Positions 11,301 through 23,223 of a DNA stretch of 64,000 nt are shown one piece after another. The translations under genes and the position numbers were made by a program. This DNA is from Phycomyces blakesleeanus NRRL 1555(-). Lineage: Eukaryota > Mucoromycota > Mucoromycetes > Mucorales > Phycomycetaceae. Positions within the stretch are counted from its first letter, which is position 1. Each line of letters begins with the position of its first letter. The stretch is from assembly GCF_001638985.1 (NCBI RefSeq), contig NW_017265151.1, positions 683,757 through 747,756 of the forward strand. Reading direction: 5' to 3'. Below the pieces are notes generated by a model, which saw only the letters and a program-made list of their open reading frames with translations, did not search any database and had not been told where the DNA came from.

Positions 11301-13052
11301 TCTACAGCTGAATATAATAAATATATATGTATTTAAAGAAGATGAGGGGAAGACAGAGGATTAATGTTTTGATGTAAAAATAAAGAGAGAAAGAGAGAAA
11401 GAGAAAGAAAGAAAGAAAGAGAGAAAAAGAGAGATGATCTCTGACTAAAATAGAAAGTACAAGTTACGAGTTGGATTACAAACCGTTATATTTATTACAG
11501 TTTGATTGAAATACCGCACATCCTTCTCTCTCCCTCTCTTTGTTTGCTGCCTTGTTGCCTTTCTTCTTTTTATCTTTCATTACCAACTCACTGGTGTGAC
11601 AGCGAAATATTGTCTATTACTATTCTTTACCTACAATATTGATTTATTTTTATTAATGTGAGCTGATAAAAGATAAACGCCATCATATACCTTTTAATCA
11701 CAACAAAGACAGCAGCAGCCAGTGTTTCAATTTGACAATGTTAGAAAGAATAGGAAGCAAATTTGATCCCTGTAAAGATGTGGTTTGATTAATAGATTTA
11801 TAGATTAAATTATTATAAAATATGATAAAATAAAACAAAAATTTGTTGTACGACTGAATTTGCATAAAGGATTATTCGATTGCAACCTGGATAACGCACC
11901 CAATTACAAAACCCACAGACAATATTATATTTTTGGCTTTACCGAGGATCGAACCTTTTTTCGATCCTATTTTATTTTATTTTATTTTATTTTATTTTAA
12001 GGCTTATTAAGCTTAAACTCATACAAGTATATAAAACTATACGTACAAGTATCCGCTTCCAAATCAAGAACATCTAAACTTCTTTCTTCTATAGGTTGGT
12101 AGTCATGGATACACTATATTATTAATTTTGTCTTGATAAATTAATATATATATATATATAACAACTTATTCTATTTTATGCGTACAACAGATATGCAGAA
12201 TATATACCTTTTTTATGGGGGTGTTGGAAGATGGAATTGTAAAGGGGATGGCAAAGGAAACAGAAACAAAACTGAGAATATTTTCTGTGGGTGTAAAGTT
12301 GAAATAGACATTCCACACAACAAGTAACCTTGTAAGCAATGTGATTAAAACATTGATCATAATGCTAATGCTAATATCAATAATATTGTTAATGCAATGA
12401 AATGCATGATATTATATTTCATCTAAGTTTTACGTTGGTAATACACTTGTCTTATTGTGAACCATACATCTCTTTCTATATCTTATATATGTATATGGAA
12501 TAATATTAGCATAAAATATACATTTCAATTCTTTCTCTTTCTTCTTCTTCTTCTTCTTTTATTGTATTTTTATATATACATTTTCTTTTAAATACATATT
12601 GGTACCAGACATGCAAACACACTTTTATATATATATAAAGACACTAATATAAGCATAATCATAAACATGAACATGAACATGACTGTCAATGTGAATGTAA
12701 ATATTTTACACATAAACATAGAGTAGAGATATCACTTTGGTGCCTTAAATATTTTATTACTAATTTTCTTATGTTTCATCTGCTGTGTAACAGGTGTACA
12801 AACACCAATAAAAAAAATATTAAAAAAAAATTAATGCTCAATGAAAAATAATCAAATTAATGCTTGACGTCACAAAATGTGACCACTTTTGATTCCCCCA
12901 ATGGTTGTGGTGTATTTAGCGTACCTAAAGCTACTGATTTCCAAAAAAAGAAAAGAAAAGAAAAGAAAAGAAATAATGATGTACATCATTTAAAAAAAAA
13001 AAAACTTCTTATACACTTTATACACACAATTTAAATTTTTATAAAAAGAACA
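11301..13052. other. Intergenic between divergent genes
   Basis: About 1.75 kb between divergently transcribed genes, so it should hold both promoters. It contains GAAA repeats (11385-11430), (TTTTA)n at 11965-12000, TTC repeats near 12540-12555, and an 8-bp hairpin GGATCGAA/TTCGATCC near 11945-11968. A perfect CRE site is listed separately. No gene was seen. Confidence 0.7.
12865..12872 (+). promoter_or_regulatory. Perfect CRE palindrome TGACGTCA upstream of the CPSF30 gene
   Basis: The 8-bp full CRE/ATF site lies 180 bp before the ATG at 13053 and is followed by a second TGTGAC half-site-like motif. bZIP (CREB/ATF) factors bind this palindrome in fungi. Use here is inferred from sequence and position only. 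Confidence 0.45.
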
Positions 13053-13890
13053 ATGCTTGTCTCGCCAATTTTTAATGCAGATCACAAAGGCATACATTTT
13101 GACTTTGAAGATTTTATCAAGAATGAACTAGGACTTGACCTAAATAACCAAGTCAAACGAGAAGGTATAACATTGATATATAGAAACAAATGACAATACT
13201 TGACACCCATTTATATATATATATATATATATGAGTGTGTGTGTATGTGTGTGTGTGTGTGTATGCTTACTTGCCAAAATTGTAAACTAATGGCTAATGG
13301 TTATTAATATACGACTACTTCTTTTATTATTATTCTTGTGTAGATGAACCAATATGTAAATACTATCTCAAGGGAGCATGTACAAAAGGTGCGAATTGTC
13401 AATTTAGACACAAGGGTTACGACAGAGACAAGTCGGTAGTCTGCAAGCATTGGTTGCGTGGTCTGTGTAAAAAAGGTGATAGCTGCGAGTTTCTCCATGT
13501 GTTCAACATGAAGAAGATGCCCGAATGCTGGTTTTACTCCAAATATGGTGAATGTTGTAATGGGGATGAGTGCATGTATCTACACATTGATCCCGAGAGT
13601 AGACAAAAGGAATGTCCATGGTATGCGCGAGGATTTTGTAAACATGGTAAGCTTTGATTATATACTTTGGTATTAAAAGGTTAATTGATTCTTTATATAT
13701 ATATTCAATGTGTGTGTAATATAGGTCCAAATTGTAGAAACAAACATGTGCGAAAACTGGTGTGTCAAAACTACCTCACCGGATTTTGCCCGGATGGTCT
13801 CAATTGTACAAACGGCCATCCTAAATATGAATTACCTGCAATTCATATGGGAGACAACTTTGATGATAGACAAATGTCACAACAAATGAT

Positions 13891-13926
<36 letters not shown>

Positions 13927-14188
13927 GCAGCAACAGCAGCAGCAGGGTCAGCAAGGTCAACAGGGCCAACAATCCCGTCAGCAACAGCAATCCCGTCAGC
14001 AACAACAAAGCCAACAAAGTCAACATAGCCAACATTCTCAAGACGATGATGACTCTCCACAGAAATCTCATTCAAACAACAGACCTCCGAATGGATTCTA
14101 CAGACGTATTGAGGATGTGACGTGTTACAAGTGTGGACAGCAAGGTCATTATGCCAATAAGTGTGTTCAAGGAAGAGGAACCAAATGA
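13053..14188 (+). CDS. YTH1: mRNA 3'-end processing factor Yth1/CPSF30 (CPSF4), five CCCH fingers plus CCHC knuckle
   Basis: Model: 13053-13164, 13344-13646, 13725-14188; 292 aa. Five tandem CCCH zinc fingers occupy roughly residues 41-170. CKYYLKGACTKGANCQFRH is the first and CPDGLNCTNGH closes the last. A Gln-rich stretch encoded by near-pure CAR codons (about 13880-14040) comes next. A C-terminal CCHC knuckle, CYKCGQQGHYANKC, follows. In the cleavage/polyadenylation factor this protein reads the poly(A) signal through fingers 2-3 and binds Fip1. The knuckle is present in animal CPSF4 but missing from S. cerevisiae Yth1. The ATG begins the well-conserved FDFEDFIKNELG segment. Confidence 0.95.
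13880..14037 (+). repeat. CAG/CAA trinucleotide tract inside the CPSF30 gene
   Basis: A long in-frame run of CAA/CAG codons, broken by GGT CAA and TCC CGT CAG units, encodes the poly-Gln linker between the last CCCH finger and the zinc knuckle. Likely length-variable. Confidence 0.85.
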
Positions 14189-14246
14189 TAATAATAATAT
14201 ATACATACATACAAATATACATACATACATACATTCACTTACATAT

Positions 14247-14296
<50 letters not shown>

Positions 14297-16681
14297 ACCT
14301 TTATTTTTTTCTTAATATATAAAGATCATGTTGCAAATAAGATCTACAAAGTAGGCTAACTAGGCTACACAGACAAATACTTTATTCAATTCAATTCAAT
14401 GCAATGCAATGCATTTCAATATATCATGTATTATTGAGGGTAATTGCCCTTGTTTTGAAACAACTCTTCTTCTCAAATGTTTGGCAAGTATTTTTGTCTT
14501 GTGAATATACGGGAAAGGTCTTAAAAATAAATAAATAATATATGTATATAAACGTTATCGATGTAATTGTTTTTGTGTTTGTTCAATGTGTATTGGTTGG
14601 TTGGGAATTTTGTGTAGCCAAATGTCAAGTAAACAATCAATGAATTTTAATCAAATCTTTCAACTTCCAAGATTCATCCCACCACTCGGCTATTTATTGA
14701 CTTTATGTGTTTTTTTTTACTGTAATAAACAAAAATAATATCATTAGCAATTAAATAAATTTAAGGTCTATCATCCAACAATCACGTATTGTCCCTAACA
14801 AAAATTATAGAAACCCTTTTCTTCTTAATAAATCTTGTCCTTGAGAATGATAGTAAATGTTTTTTATATATATTAAATTTTGTTTTTGTTTCATAGAAAA
14901 GTGTTACTAGTCTTCTTGGTATTCTTCAATAATCTGTTCTTTAAAACAAGAGCAACCAAACTAAAGAAAAGGATCGGGATACTAGATAAATAAGTAATGG
15001 ATATCTTTATATAGAATATTCATAGGTATTATCTATATGAATCACTTGAAAAAAAAAGAATCTTCATGACAGAATCATCGATTAAAGAATATATATAATA
15101 TAATATATATATATTGATGTTGAAAAGCTTGATCTTTGCATTATGTATTTTAAATAGACATCTATTATTTATGGACTTGGCTAGCATGAAATTAAGCATT
15201 TTGTTCATCTCTTTCTTTGTCTGTCTTGTTGATTATTATTATGTTAGTGAAATATGCACACTGGTATCACAAGAAAAGAAGTATATCTATTATATATTGA
15301 GGCTGAACAAAACCTTCTTTTTATTATTATTTTTTGAATATTAATTTTAGAACTGACTTGTGTAAATATATATACTTGGTACACTGCTTTGAAACACTTT
15401 CCATTTGCACAAGATCATTTGTATAGATATATAAACTCGATATTGCATATTTTAATTGTTACTGATATCAAAAAAAATGAAAAAAAAGAAAGAAAGCGTT
15501 ATTGATAATCACCTTTGATGGCGTAAATTAGGTTGTGAGTCGGTAACACTACAACCCCAATGGTACCTGCATTTCGGTTCATGCTCTTGTAATAGTGATT
15601 CTTTTATATATATACTTTTAATAACTTCATACTCCCTAATATTGCAATCGCGTACGGCTCTAGAAGAAGAAATGCTTTATCTAATTGTTTTAATAGTGTT
15701 GTATTTGAGTATTCCAAAAAAAAATTAGAAATGATCAAGCAATTATATATTAATTGATAAAAAAAATCTTACAAAAAACAAGGATTTGTGTAAGACAAGG
15801 CTCCTTATTTAATCTACATACAAATAAAGATGTTAAAGAGTATTATCATACATGTATATACACAAATGAGATACATGGACAAGCAATGAAGGAATGAATG
15901 CTTATAGTATATGATATGATATGATATGATATGATGTGATGTGACGTGATGATGTAGATTATATTATATTGCATTATATAAACTGTATTGTATTTATACA
16001 ACAGAAAATTACAAGTCTTACGCTAAATAGACTCATAGTAAAATCAAGTGGGAAAGTTCCGTAGCGGCCTATCTTGAAAGTCCAATAAGCGAAAGATATA
16101 TATATACAAAGTAGACGGGAGGTCCGATTTTGATCACCGAGTTCCAGTAGTAGATAGTCTTGTATACCAGAGTCAATTCATGTGAGTTTGAGTTTGAGGC
16201 TTGTATTTTGTTGTTAATGTATGTAAAAGAATGATAGAAGAATGATAGTGATGGCTTTTATCAAGCTTTTCTTCGCAATCTACCCCAATTGAGCCATGAA
16301 AGAGAACTAGGAATAATCCAAATATATATATATGCTTGATAGCAATTATTTAGACCAAATTCTTCTTCTTATTCTTTCATTGATTTCATGAAGTATTTTG
16401 AACACAAAGTCTAATATAGTCTTGTCCAACTCGGGTGTATATTTTATAATATATCTATATGTATTAGGAATTGACCAAAAAAAAAGTGATCAAGTTTATT
16501 CATGAGTCCCCCCTCTTTATCTCTCTTCCACTCACTCACTCCCTCACACACGCACACACACATATATATATATACTTTTGTTTAACCGGTATATAATGTA
16601 GTATAAAAATAATGTATATATTAACCCATCATAATAATCATCATAATCATCATAAGTCTATCTAGAGAAAATATATGTATG
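14189..16681. other. Intergenic, low complexity
   Basis: About 2.5 kb without a supportable gene. It includes a (TACA)n/(TA)n block at 14200-14290, ATTCA/ATGCA repeats near 14383-14415 and ATATG repeats near 15905-15945. ORFs are short, hydrophobic and AT-driven. Confidence 0.65.
14254..14289. repeat. (TA)n microsatellite
   Basis: Uninterrupted TA dinucleotide run directly downstream of the CPSF30 stop, preceded by TACA repeats. Similar, shorter (TA)n runs recur across the window. Confidence 0.9.
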
Positions 16682-16860
16682 CAGTGAAATCAGTGCCAAA
16701 TATCGGCATGTGAAATTAAGGAGCGGAAAATAAAATACCAATTGATACTTTTTTTTTAAGGTTGTCAAAAGGCGGATTTTCTATTTTCAAAGGTCGGCTT
16801 ATTTACGCCCAAAGTGCGTTTTTTTTTTCGATTTTCAAAGGGCGCTTTTATTATCAAATA
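16682..16860 (+). repeat. Left terminal inverted repeat
   Basis: Pairs in inverted orientation with 20592-20772 with scattered mismatches and poly-T length differences. It contains four spaced copies of a CAAAGGGCG-like motif (near 16768, 16786, 16808 and 16840), as expected for subterminal transposase-binding arrays. Confidence 0.8.
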
Positions 16861-17269
16861 TATTTTGACGTATTTCTAGAAAACAGATTTGGAAAATTAC
16901 AATGCCTTCAGAGTTAATTTGGTGCCAAGTGTTAGTACTTCTCCATTTTGTTTTTAAATTCTGAAAATATACATGCGAGCAAGAATTAATTCGTTAGTTC
17001 AACAGTTATCAGAAGGCAAAGTGTGCGTGTGTGTTTTTTTTTTTTGGTAAAAAGAGGTATCAAATGAAGAACAGTAACTTTGTGATATATAATAGGAGGA
17101 TGAAGATAAAATCACAAAAGGTTTAACAGAGGTAAAGAATGTATATATATATATATATTGCTTATTTGTAAGGAGCATTTTATTAAGCTTGGTAGGTCTG
17201 GTGACAAAGTCTAGGTCAAGATTGGACATTTTGAGTTATAAAAATGAAAAACTTACGATTGATGCCATT

Positions 17270-17990
17270 AATATTTCAAACGTTTCAGCAAAAGAAACTA
17301 GTAAACAAATATTGGATGGAATACCAAGCTTGGCATTAGGAACCGTAACATACGTTTTTGGCTTGTAAAGATGTAAATTCAACGTTTGACCAGTCAATCC
17401 TAAATGTGAGCAATAAATCAGGAAAGTTGCTTGATAAAAATAAAAATAAAAAGATGATGATGATGATCTTACCTCCCACTTGAATACCAGCACCAGAAAT
17501 TTCACGAACATCTTTGATGTCATGAATACTATTAAACAACCCATTAAAAATGTTCTTTGCCTCCACAAGCAATTTTCTTGCATCTTGTAGTATCTTTTTT
17601 TTTGTTAGTGGGAAGCTCGTTTGCAGTTTCTAATGCACCAATATCCATGTCAATACGAGTGAGAGTTAGAACAAATCGCATATCAATCTTCAATCCAAAC
17701 ACTTTTTTGTTGCTTTTATATTGCATTTGTCTCATAAATTGGGTGTATGGGTTCGTGGATTCACCACTATCGGCATTGAAAAAAAAAATTAGGGTAACAA
17801 GATGGATCAAAAAAGTATTATCTTTTGACTTTGATAATGTTGTCATGAATATGTACCATCTTCCGCAACAAAGGGAGCCTAAATAATTAACGTCAAATTC
17901 AGTTTTCTTTGTTTTTCATCAAACAGCCAACTATTTTCGTCATATAAATCAAGCCTAGAAATATATAATCGAGTTATTTATCAGTCAAAA
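17270..17990 (-). pseudogene. Frameshifted, stop-broken gene of a lineage-expanded unknown family inside the TIR element
   Basis: Reading the minus strand, blocks run LDLYDENSWLFDEKQRK, then GESTNPYTQFMRQMQYKSN, FGLKIDMRFVLTLTRIDMD, IGALETANELPTNKKK. A one-base frame change in an A9 run (about 17596-17604) leads to LLVEAKNIFNGLFNSIHDIK. After an intron (GTAAG...TTTAG) comes GLTGQTLNLHLYKPKTYVTV and FAETFEILMASI. An in-frame stop also interrupts the YFFDP segment. From memory the layout matches multicopy hypothetical proteins of Mucoromycota. The G-x-KID...E-x-x pattern recalls PD-(D/E)xK-like folds, but that is inference. A sequencing slip in the A-run could account for the frameshift, not for the other stop. 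Confidence 0.6.
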
Positions 17991-18819
17991 ATAATAGAGA
18001 GAAAAAGGTATGGAATACGAAAGTCCAAGCTTTCACTATCTGATTGGCTTTTTCTTAATTACAAATTCTTGTCATACATAAAATTGAAAATACCCAATAT
18101 CCTATAAGTCTCTGAGTGTAAGCTTTTTTATTCAGCTTCTATCATTTTCTTTAGATACCCTTTTGATTTTGAAGTGGTGTTTTTTTTTTAGAATTGGTGG
18201 CTGAGGTATACGAATAAGACTTGAAAAGGAAACAATAAGTACTGTGAGAGTGTTATTTACTCAAGAAAGAAGACCATAGCTGTTTATATAGATATCTGGT
18301 TCCCTGATTTAAGATCCCTGTCAGTTAATGATTGACTATCACTGAAGATGTGTGAAGTGTATGAGTGCCTGGTGTGTTACGTTCCTGAGATGTGACCCTG
18401 CCAGGTAGGTTCATCAGCAACTGTTGTATTTGTTCTAGATTGTGGAGTTTGTATTTCCCTCAATTGTGGTGTGTATACCACAGGGACAATGAATATTGGT
18501 GTCTCTTGTAAATGTGAGTAAAATACTGATTGATGGCTCTTTATTCCAGTGGCGAGAACAGCTTGCGTTGATAGTCTTCACTTAGATCAACGAGATCAAT
18601 TATTGAGGAAAGACCAGTGCTACAATAGATATGACTCAACAGAATTTTTATGTTTTCAAAATCTCTGTGTTAACGTATTACCTCATTCTTTTAAATTCAT
18701 GCAGTTCGATATTGGCTCCTTCCACGAATCATTGATGGATGTATTTAGCTTCACTCAACAATGTCTGTTTCACTTGATTAATATTTATATGTGGTTCCGT
18801 TGGTAAATTAATAAAATTT

Positions 18820-19500
18820 GATAATGATGGTCGTCTTAATGGATTGATAAGTATAGAAACTGGTGGTACAGAAGTAGATGATACAGTTGAAGAAGCTGAT
18901 ATTGAAGTAAACGTAACCTGTGAATGGGTTGGTGTAGAGTTAGCCAGCGATTATGAAATTGTTTTTGATTCTAATGAAGGAGTCGATTTGAGAGATTTGG
19001 CTGGCAGTTTGATTGTTAATTTCGGTGGTATAGGTGTGGTTCCAACAGGCATTGCTACGGATGCCTTGGATGTCGCGCTGCCATCTCTGTGCTTGAGTCT
19101 TTTTTTTTGTTTTTGTTTTCTTTTGAAGTACATTTTTCATTCGTCTCTTTCCTTTTTTCACACCCTGCATAATTACTCCGGCTCCTGCTTTATCTCATTC
19201 ATGCTGCGTACGCTGATCTAATTCCAACAATTCCAGTTTTTGATGGTATATTTTGATAAACTTTTGTTTTGCGCTAGAAATAATACTCTTTCAAAAAGGT
19301 TAATAAAGTTTTGACTGCAACGTTTTGATGTTTTGTTGATAGTGTTTTGGAAATGTTTGTCAGATTTTCCAAGCAATTCCTGTAGTATGTCCATCCTCAT
19401 AACAGTCAAGATACTCGTCGAGCACTAATTCCATTTCACATTATTTTACTACATAAAGGTTTTGAAGAGCTGCATCAACATTAAGCGCATTAAAAGTCTC
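18820..19500 (-). pseudogene. Decayed Ser/Thr/Pro- and Lys-rich coding remnants, likely the upstream part of the same gene
   Basis: Minus-strand fragments include LNVDAALQNLYVVK and ELVLDEYLDCYEDG, a basic KRKQKQKKRLKHRDGS block, and PVGTTPIPPKLTIKLPAKSL. A single TAA follows, and then TFTSISASSTVSSTSVPPVS continues in the same frame. Order and strand agree with a long gene whose C-terminal half is at 17270-17990. Several frames and stops mean no intact protein. No family was identified for this part. Confidence 0.4.
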
Positions 19501-20591
19501 TTCGGATATGAAACGATGGTTTCCTATCTTATGTGGAACAAGTTTATTTATATTGAACAAAAAGGCTCATGTTTTAGTTAAAAAATGTTTTTTTTTCAGG
19601 GAAGCAAGTAAAACCTGCTTCAATTTACTTATAGCGTCACTGGGACGGTGGTTAAAAAAGTCTAATAAATCGACCTATAAACATAGCTGAGGCCGAAAAA
19701 TCCGTCATACAGGCTACGTCATATATTGTAGTTATTGAGATTCTCTATTATTCTGATATTTTTGCTTTTACAATGCAGCATATTATATTATGGTTGCTAA
19801 ATAGAGATAACAGCATTTCGTGGCAGGCATGTCTGTTGTCTATGGTTACTACCTGGGCGTCAACTTGATTTGCAGTCTCGTGTAATTTAGCATTAGTACC
19901 GGCTATGACTTCCAGGAAGGTATGTCCGTCTTGATCAAAGTTATCAAGGATGGTGGTTACATTCAGGGCTAGAAGGTGTTTTATCGAGTAGTATTATGTT
20001 CTAGGCAGATGAGCTGTTAGTGAGTGATTCACTCCGAACTGATATGTGCAAGATGTAGTGGGTACTATGAATGTTTTCGTTCTGGAGCTTTGGTTTGGTG
20101 ATACTTATGAATGAAGCCCTTATTGTAAGCAAAATTCAGCCTGACTCTCACTCGCTCTTTAAGGGTATTACTCTATATTTGTGGCATATATTTACTTCAT
20201 TTACTTTATAGAATCTTGTGCTGCCTTTCATCCAGACTAGAGCAATGTTGGATACTATCCTGGGAGAAATTAGCGCTAAGTTTGCCATAGTGATGAAATT
20301 CAGAAACTCCCAGGCATCCAAAAGAATAAAAAATTGATCGTTTAGGTCATAAAATAAAAGCCCTTGCCAATTCTCCAAAAGGGACTGTCACTGGACACGA
20401 TCTGCAGTTTATCCATATAACGTCGAACTTAACCCATTTTTGGTCCCTAGTCAAAGCACATTCAACGACACCAGCGATTTAATCACTAGAATAAAGGAGG
20501 CTTGCAACTACGTTTCTTCTAACCATCTCAGAGCATTTGTTTAATACTTCAGGTGCTTTTGAAAAGTATAAAAGAAATGATCCTATTCAAA

Positions 20592-20772
20592 TACTATAAT
20601 AAGAGCACCCTTTGATATTACAAAAAAAACGCGCTTTGGGCGTAAATAAGCCGCCCTTTGAAAATAAAAAAAAAACCGCTTTTTTGACAATCTTAAAAAA
20701 AAAAAAGTATCAATTGGTATTTTATTTCCCGCCGAACGGTTTCAAAAACCGCATTTGGCACTGTTTTCACTG
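20592..20772 (-). repeat. Right terminal inverted repeat
   Basis: Inverted counterpart of 16682-16860. It ends GGCACTGTTTTCACTG immediately before the TGTATG target duplication. Confidence 0.8.
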
Positions 20773-20998
20773 TGTATGATGTAAATAGTAGCTACTTTCT
20801 TTTTTTTTTTTTTATTTAGAAGCTAAAAATCGAACAAATTTTATTTTAGTATCTTCTTTGCTTCTTTACCTTTTACTTTTTTTTATACTTCAATTAATAT
20901 ACACAGACATCTATTGTATATAACTACTTCTCCTAAATCCTCTTACTACTGTTCTTGCTTTTGATTTTTATTTTGAAAATAAAAATAAAGCCAAACCA

Positions 20999-22748
20999 AT
21001 GCATACTATTGACCACCCCAACTCTGCTAAGCAACTACAAGCTATTGCAAACCTTGGTCAATCACCAATTACTGATGATTTATTAGGTAAATGATATATA
21101 TATATGATAAAAATAAAAGAATTTCAATTTATTAACCAAGAAGAAAACATATATAGAATTGATTGCCTGTGAATTCGAATCAATTATCCCATGTACTGTC
21201 GATAGTGGATTCTTACAAGACAATCAAGCACCTGAAACAAAACCATATATTCAATACAAAGTACACCACGATCTTCCTTCTCCTCCACTCTCATCATCCG
21301 ATAAACAACATTATCCTTCTGATTTCCGAAAGTTTCAAACATTGCAACCGACAACACAGACACAGATAGAAGTAGAAACCGAAGCAACACCGCAGTCTCA
21401 ATCATTACCAGGAGCAGCAGCAGCACTACCACCACCACCGCTTCGTGCATTTATTTCGTCTGTTGTGAAACGTTCTCAGACGACTACTGGCACATTACTG
21501 AGTTCATTAGTTTACGCCCAAAGACTTCGATCAAAGTTGGCAGGAACATCAAAAGGTTAATATCAATTAATTAATTAATTAATCATTCAATTGGTTTAAT
21601 ACAAGCATACTGATATTCAAATTTACTTTTAGGCATGAAATGCACTCACCATAGGATCTTTTTGGCTACACTGATAACCGTAACAAAATATCTTCATGAT
21701 ACTGCGCCTCGAAACAAGTACTGGGTCTGGTACGCTCAATTGTTCTCTGCATCCGAAATCAGTCTGATGGAACGCCAATTACTCCAACTACTGGTAAGCA
21801 ACCAAAAGACTTGCGTCTTTATTTATTTACTTGCTTATTTCGTGTTGATACTAACTAACAAACAAACAAACAAACAAATAGGAGTATGATCTGGCTGTTC
21901 CTATCGATTGTTTCAACCAGGTATCCCTCTCCATTCTACAATCTACAAATCATGGCCAATCAAGGAACACAAAGTACCATGACTATCACCAGCAACAACA
22001 ACAACAACAACCTTTGATTTCGTCCTCCCAACGCCGTGGTGGTAATAGCAATACCAGTAGTCGGCTACCATCTTTTTCAACCCTATTTCAAATGAGCAAT
22101 CAGATTGACTATAGCAATACGATGAGTAATACAAGCACAAGCACTGGTAGTAATACTACTGGTAATCGTAGTCAGAGTCAGAGTCGTACCGAAGCCCCAC
22201 AATCATCCCAATCAGCATCGTATTGGCAGACTTTTAGTGGCCCCGAAAAATCTTCCTCCCTTTCGTCATCGTCATCGTCATTATCCTCAACACGGTCTTT
22301 GTCGTTCACAAGCCAACAACTTCAATCTCAACCTCAATATCAATATCAATACTCGCAGCTGGACTACACTAGTAACGATAATTACATCAATTATGATAAC
22401 TACACCAACAATTATAACAAACATTACGCAGATTCTCCAATCGATATCTGGCAGAAACCGTTCCCACATGTGGCTAATGTTGACTGTGAATCAAATGTGG
22501 ACAGATTGTGTGATTTCACCCAAAAGGAACAACATAGTTGGCTAGTCGAAGGAGGAGAAAGAGGAAGAGGAGGCCAAAGAAAAGGAGAAGAGGCCAATCG
22601 ATTCGGTCAGGATGATTCGGTTGATTATCGTCGTCGTCACAGTCATCAAAAGGAACTTATTGACACAACTGGCTTTTCTTCAGAAGACTATTGCTATCCA
22701 TTTCAACAGATCGTCCTTTCTCCTTTCCAAAGTCTTTCTACCTTTTAG
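20999..22748 (+). CDS. Pcl/Pas1-type cyclin (Pho85-family CDK partner)
   Basis: Model: 20999-21086, 21157-21555, 21633-21793, 21882-22748; 504 aa. The cyclin box lies at about residues 124-225: LRAFISSVVKRSQTTTGTLL, then MKCTHHRIFLATLITVTKYL, then NKYWVWYAQLFSASEISLME ending in QLLQLLEYDLAVP. This MKCT-HRIFLA...KYL...NK-W arrangement is that of PCL1/PCL2 and S. pombe Pas1 cyclins, which direct Pho85-class kinases at G1/S and in polarity. The region before the box is short and Pro/Gln-rich. The 270-residue tail is Ser/Gln/Asn-rich and unstructured, a plausible phosphorylation or degradation region. The gene starts 226 bp downstream of the right terminal repeat of the mobile element, so its promoter may be partly element-derived. 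Confidence 0.9.
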
Positions 22749-23135
22749 ATAATCCTATCGCTCTCTCACTATATATATATATATTATATTTCTTGTATAT
22801 TAATCATTTCTTCTATATTTTTCTTTCTTTATATATATATATTATACTTTCTTTTCTCTCTCTATTTATCTATCTATCTCTTGTGTCTTGTATAATTAAA
22901 TATTATTTATTTATATAGGCACATATTATATTATATTATATTATATATATTTTCTCTCAATCAATCAAATCAAATCAAATCAAATCAAATCAATGGATAC
23001 TATTTATTATATACTAACTCAATCACTCAATATATATTATATATATTTGTATGTAAAAAAAAAATGAGGAATAAATGGAGCAAATGGGTCTTTTTTATAT
23101 GTACAAAAAATATAATAGAAGATAAAGAATACATG

Positions 23136-23168
<33 letters not shown>

Positions 23169-23223
23169 ATATAGTGTGTGTGTGTATGTATGTGAAGCTG
23201 TACAAAAATAATAATAATATATA
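22749..23223. other. Intergenic between convergent genes
   Basis: 475 bp between the stops of the cyclin and forkhead genes. It holds pyrimidine-rich (TA)n, TATTA and AAATC pentamer repeats (about 22960-22993) and a (TA)n(TG)n block near 23145-23190. Both 3' UTRs should lie here. Confidence 0.75.

Larger units (their letters stand above)
16682..20772. mobile_element. DNA-transposon-like element with about 180-bp terminal inverted repeats
   Basis: The left end begins CAGTGAAATCAGTGCCAAAT and the right end reads ATTTGGCACTGTTTTCACTG. The two ends stay alignable in inverted orientation for about 180 bp (about 16682-16860 against 20592-20772). Both include AAATACCAATTGATAC, a homopolymer run and a segment around CTTATTTACGCCCAAAG. 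The element is flanked by the 6-bp direct repeat TGTATG (16676-16681 and 20773-20778), a likely target-site duplication. The interior carries decayed minus-strand coding pieces (separate entry) and no recognisable transposase. A non-autonomous or decayed element that carried a host-type gene is the best reading. Superfamily is unassigned. Confidence 0.75.

Noticed and set aside
11900..11968. tRNA-like GGTTCGATCC segment on the minus strand
   Set aside because: T-arm and acceptor stems do not pair; the signal comes from an 8-bp hairpin GGATCGAA/TTCGATCC.
15114..15344. 76-aa hydrophobic ORF resembling a signal or membrane peptide
   Set aside because: AT-driven composition (Phe/Leu/Ile/Tyr), no conserved motif or exon partner.
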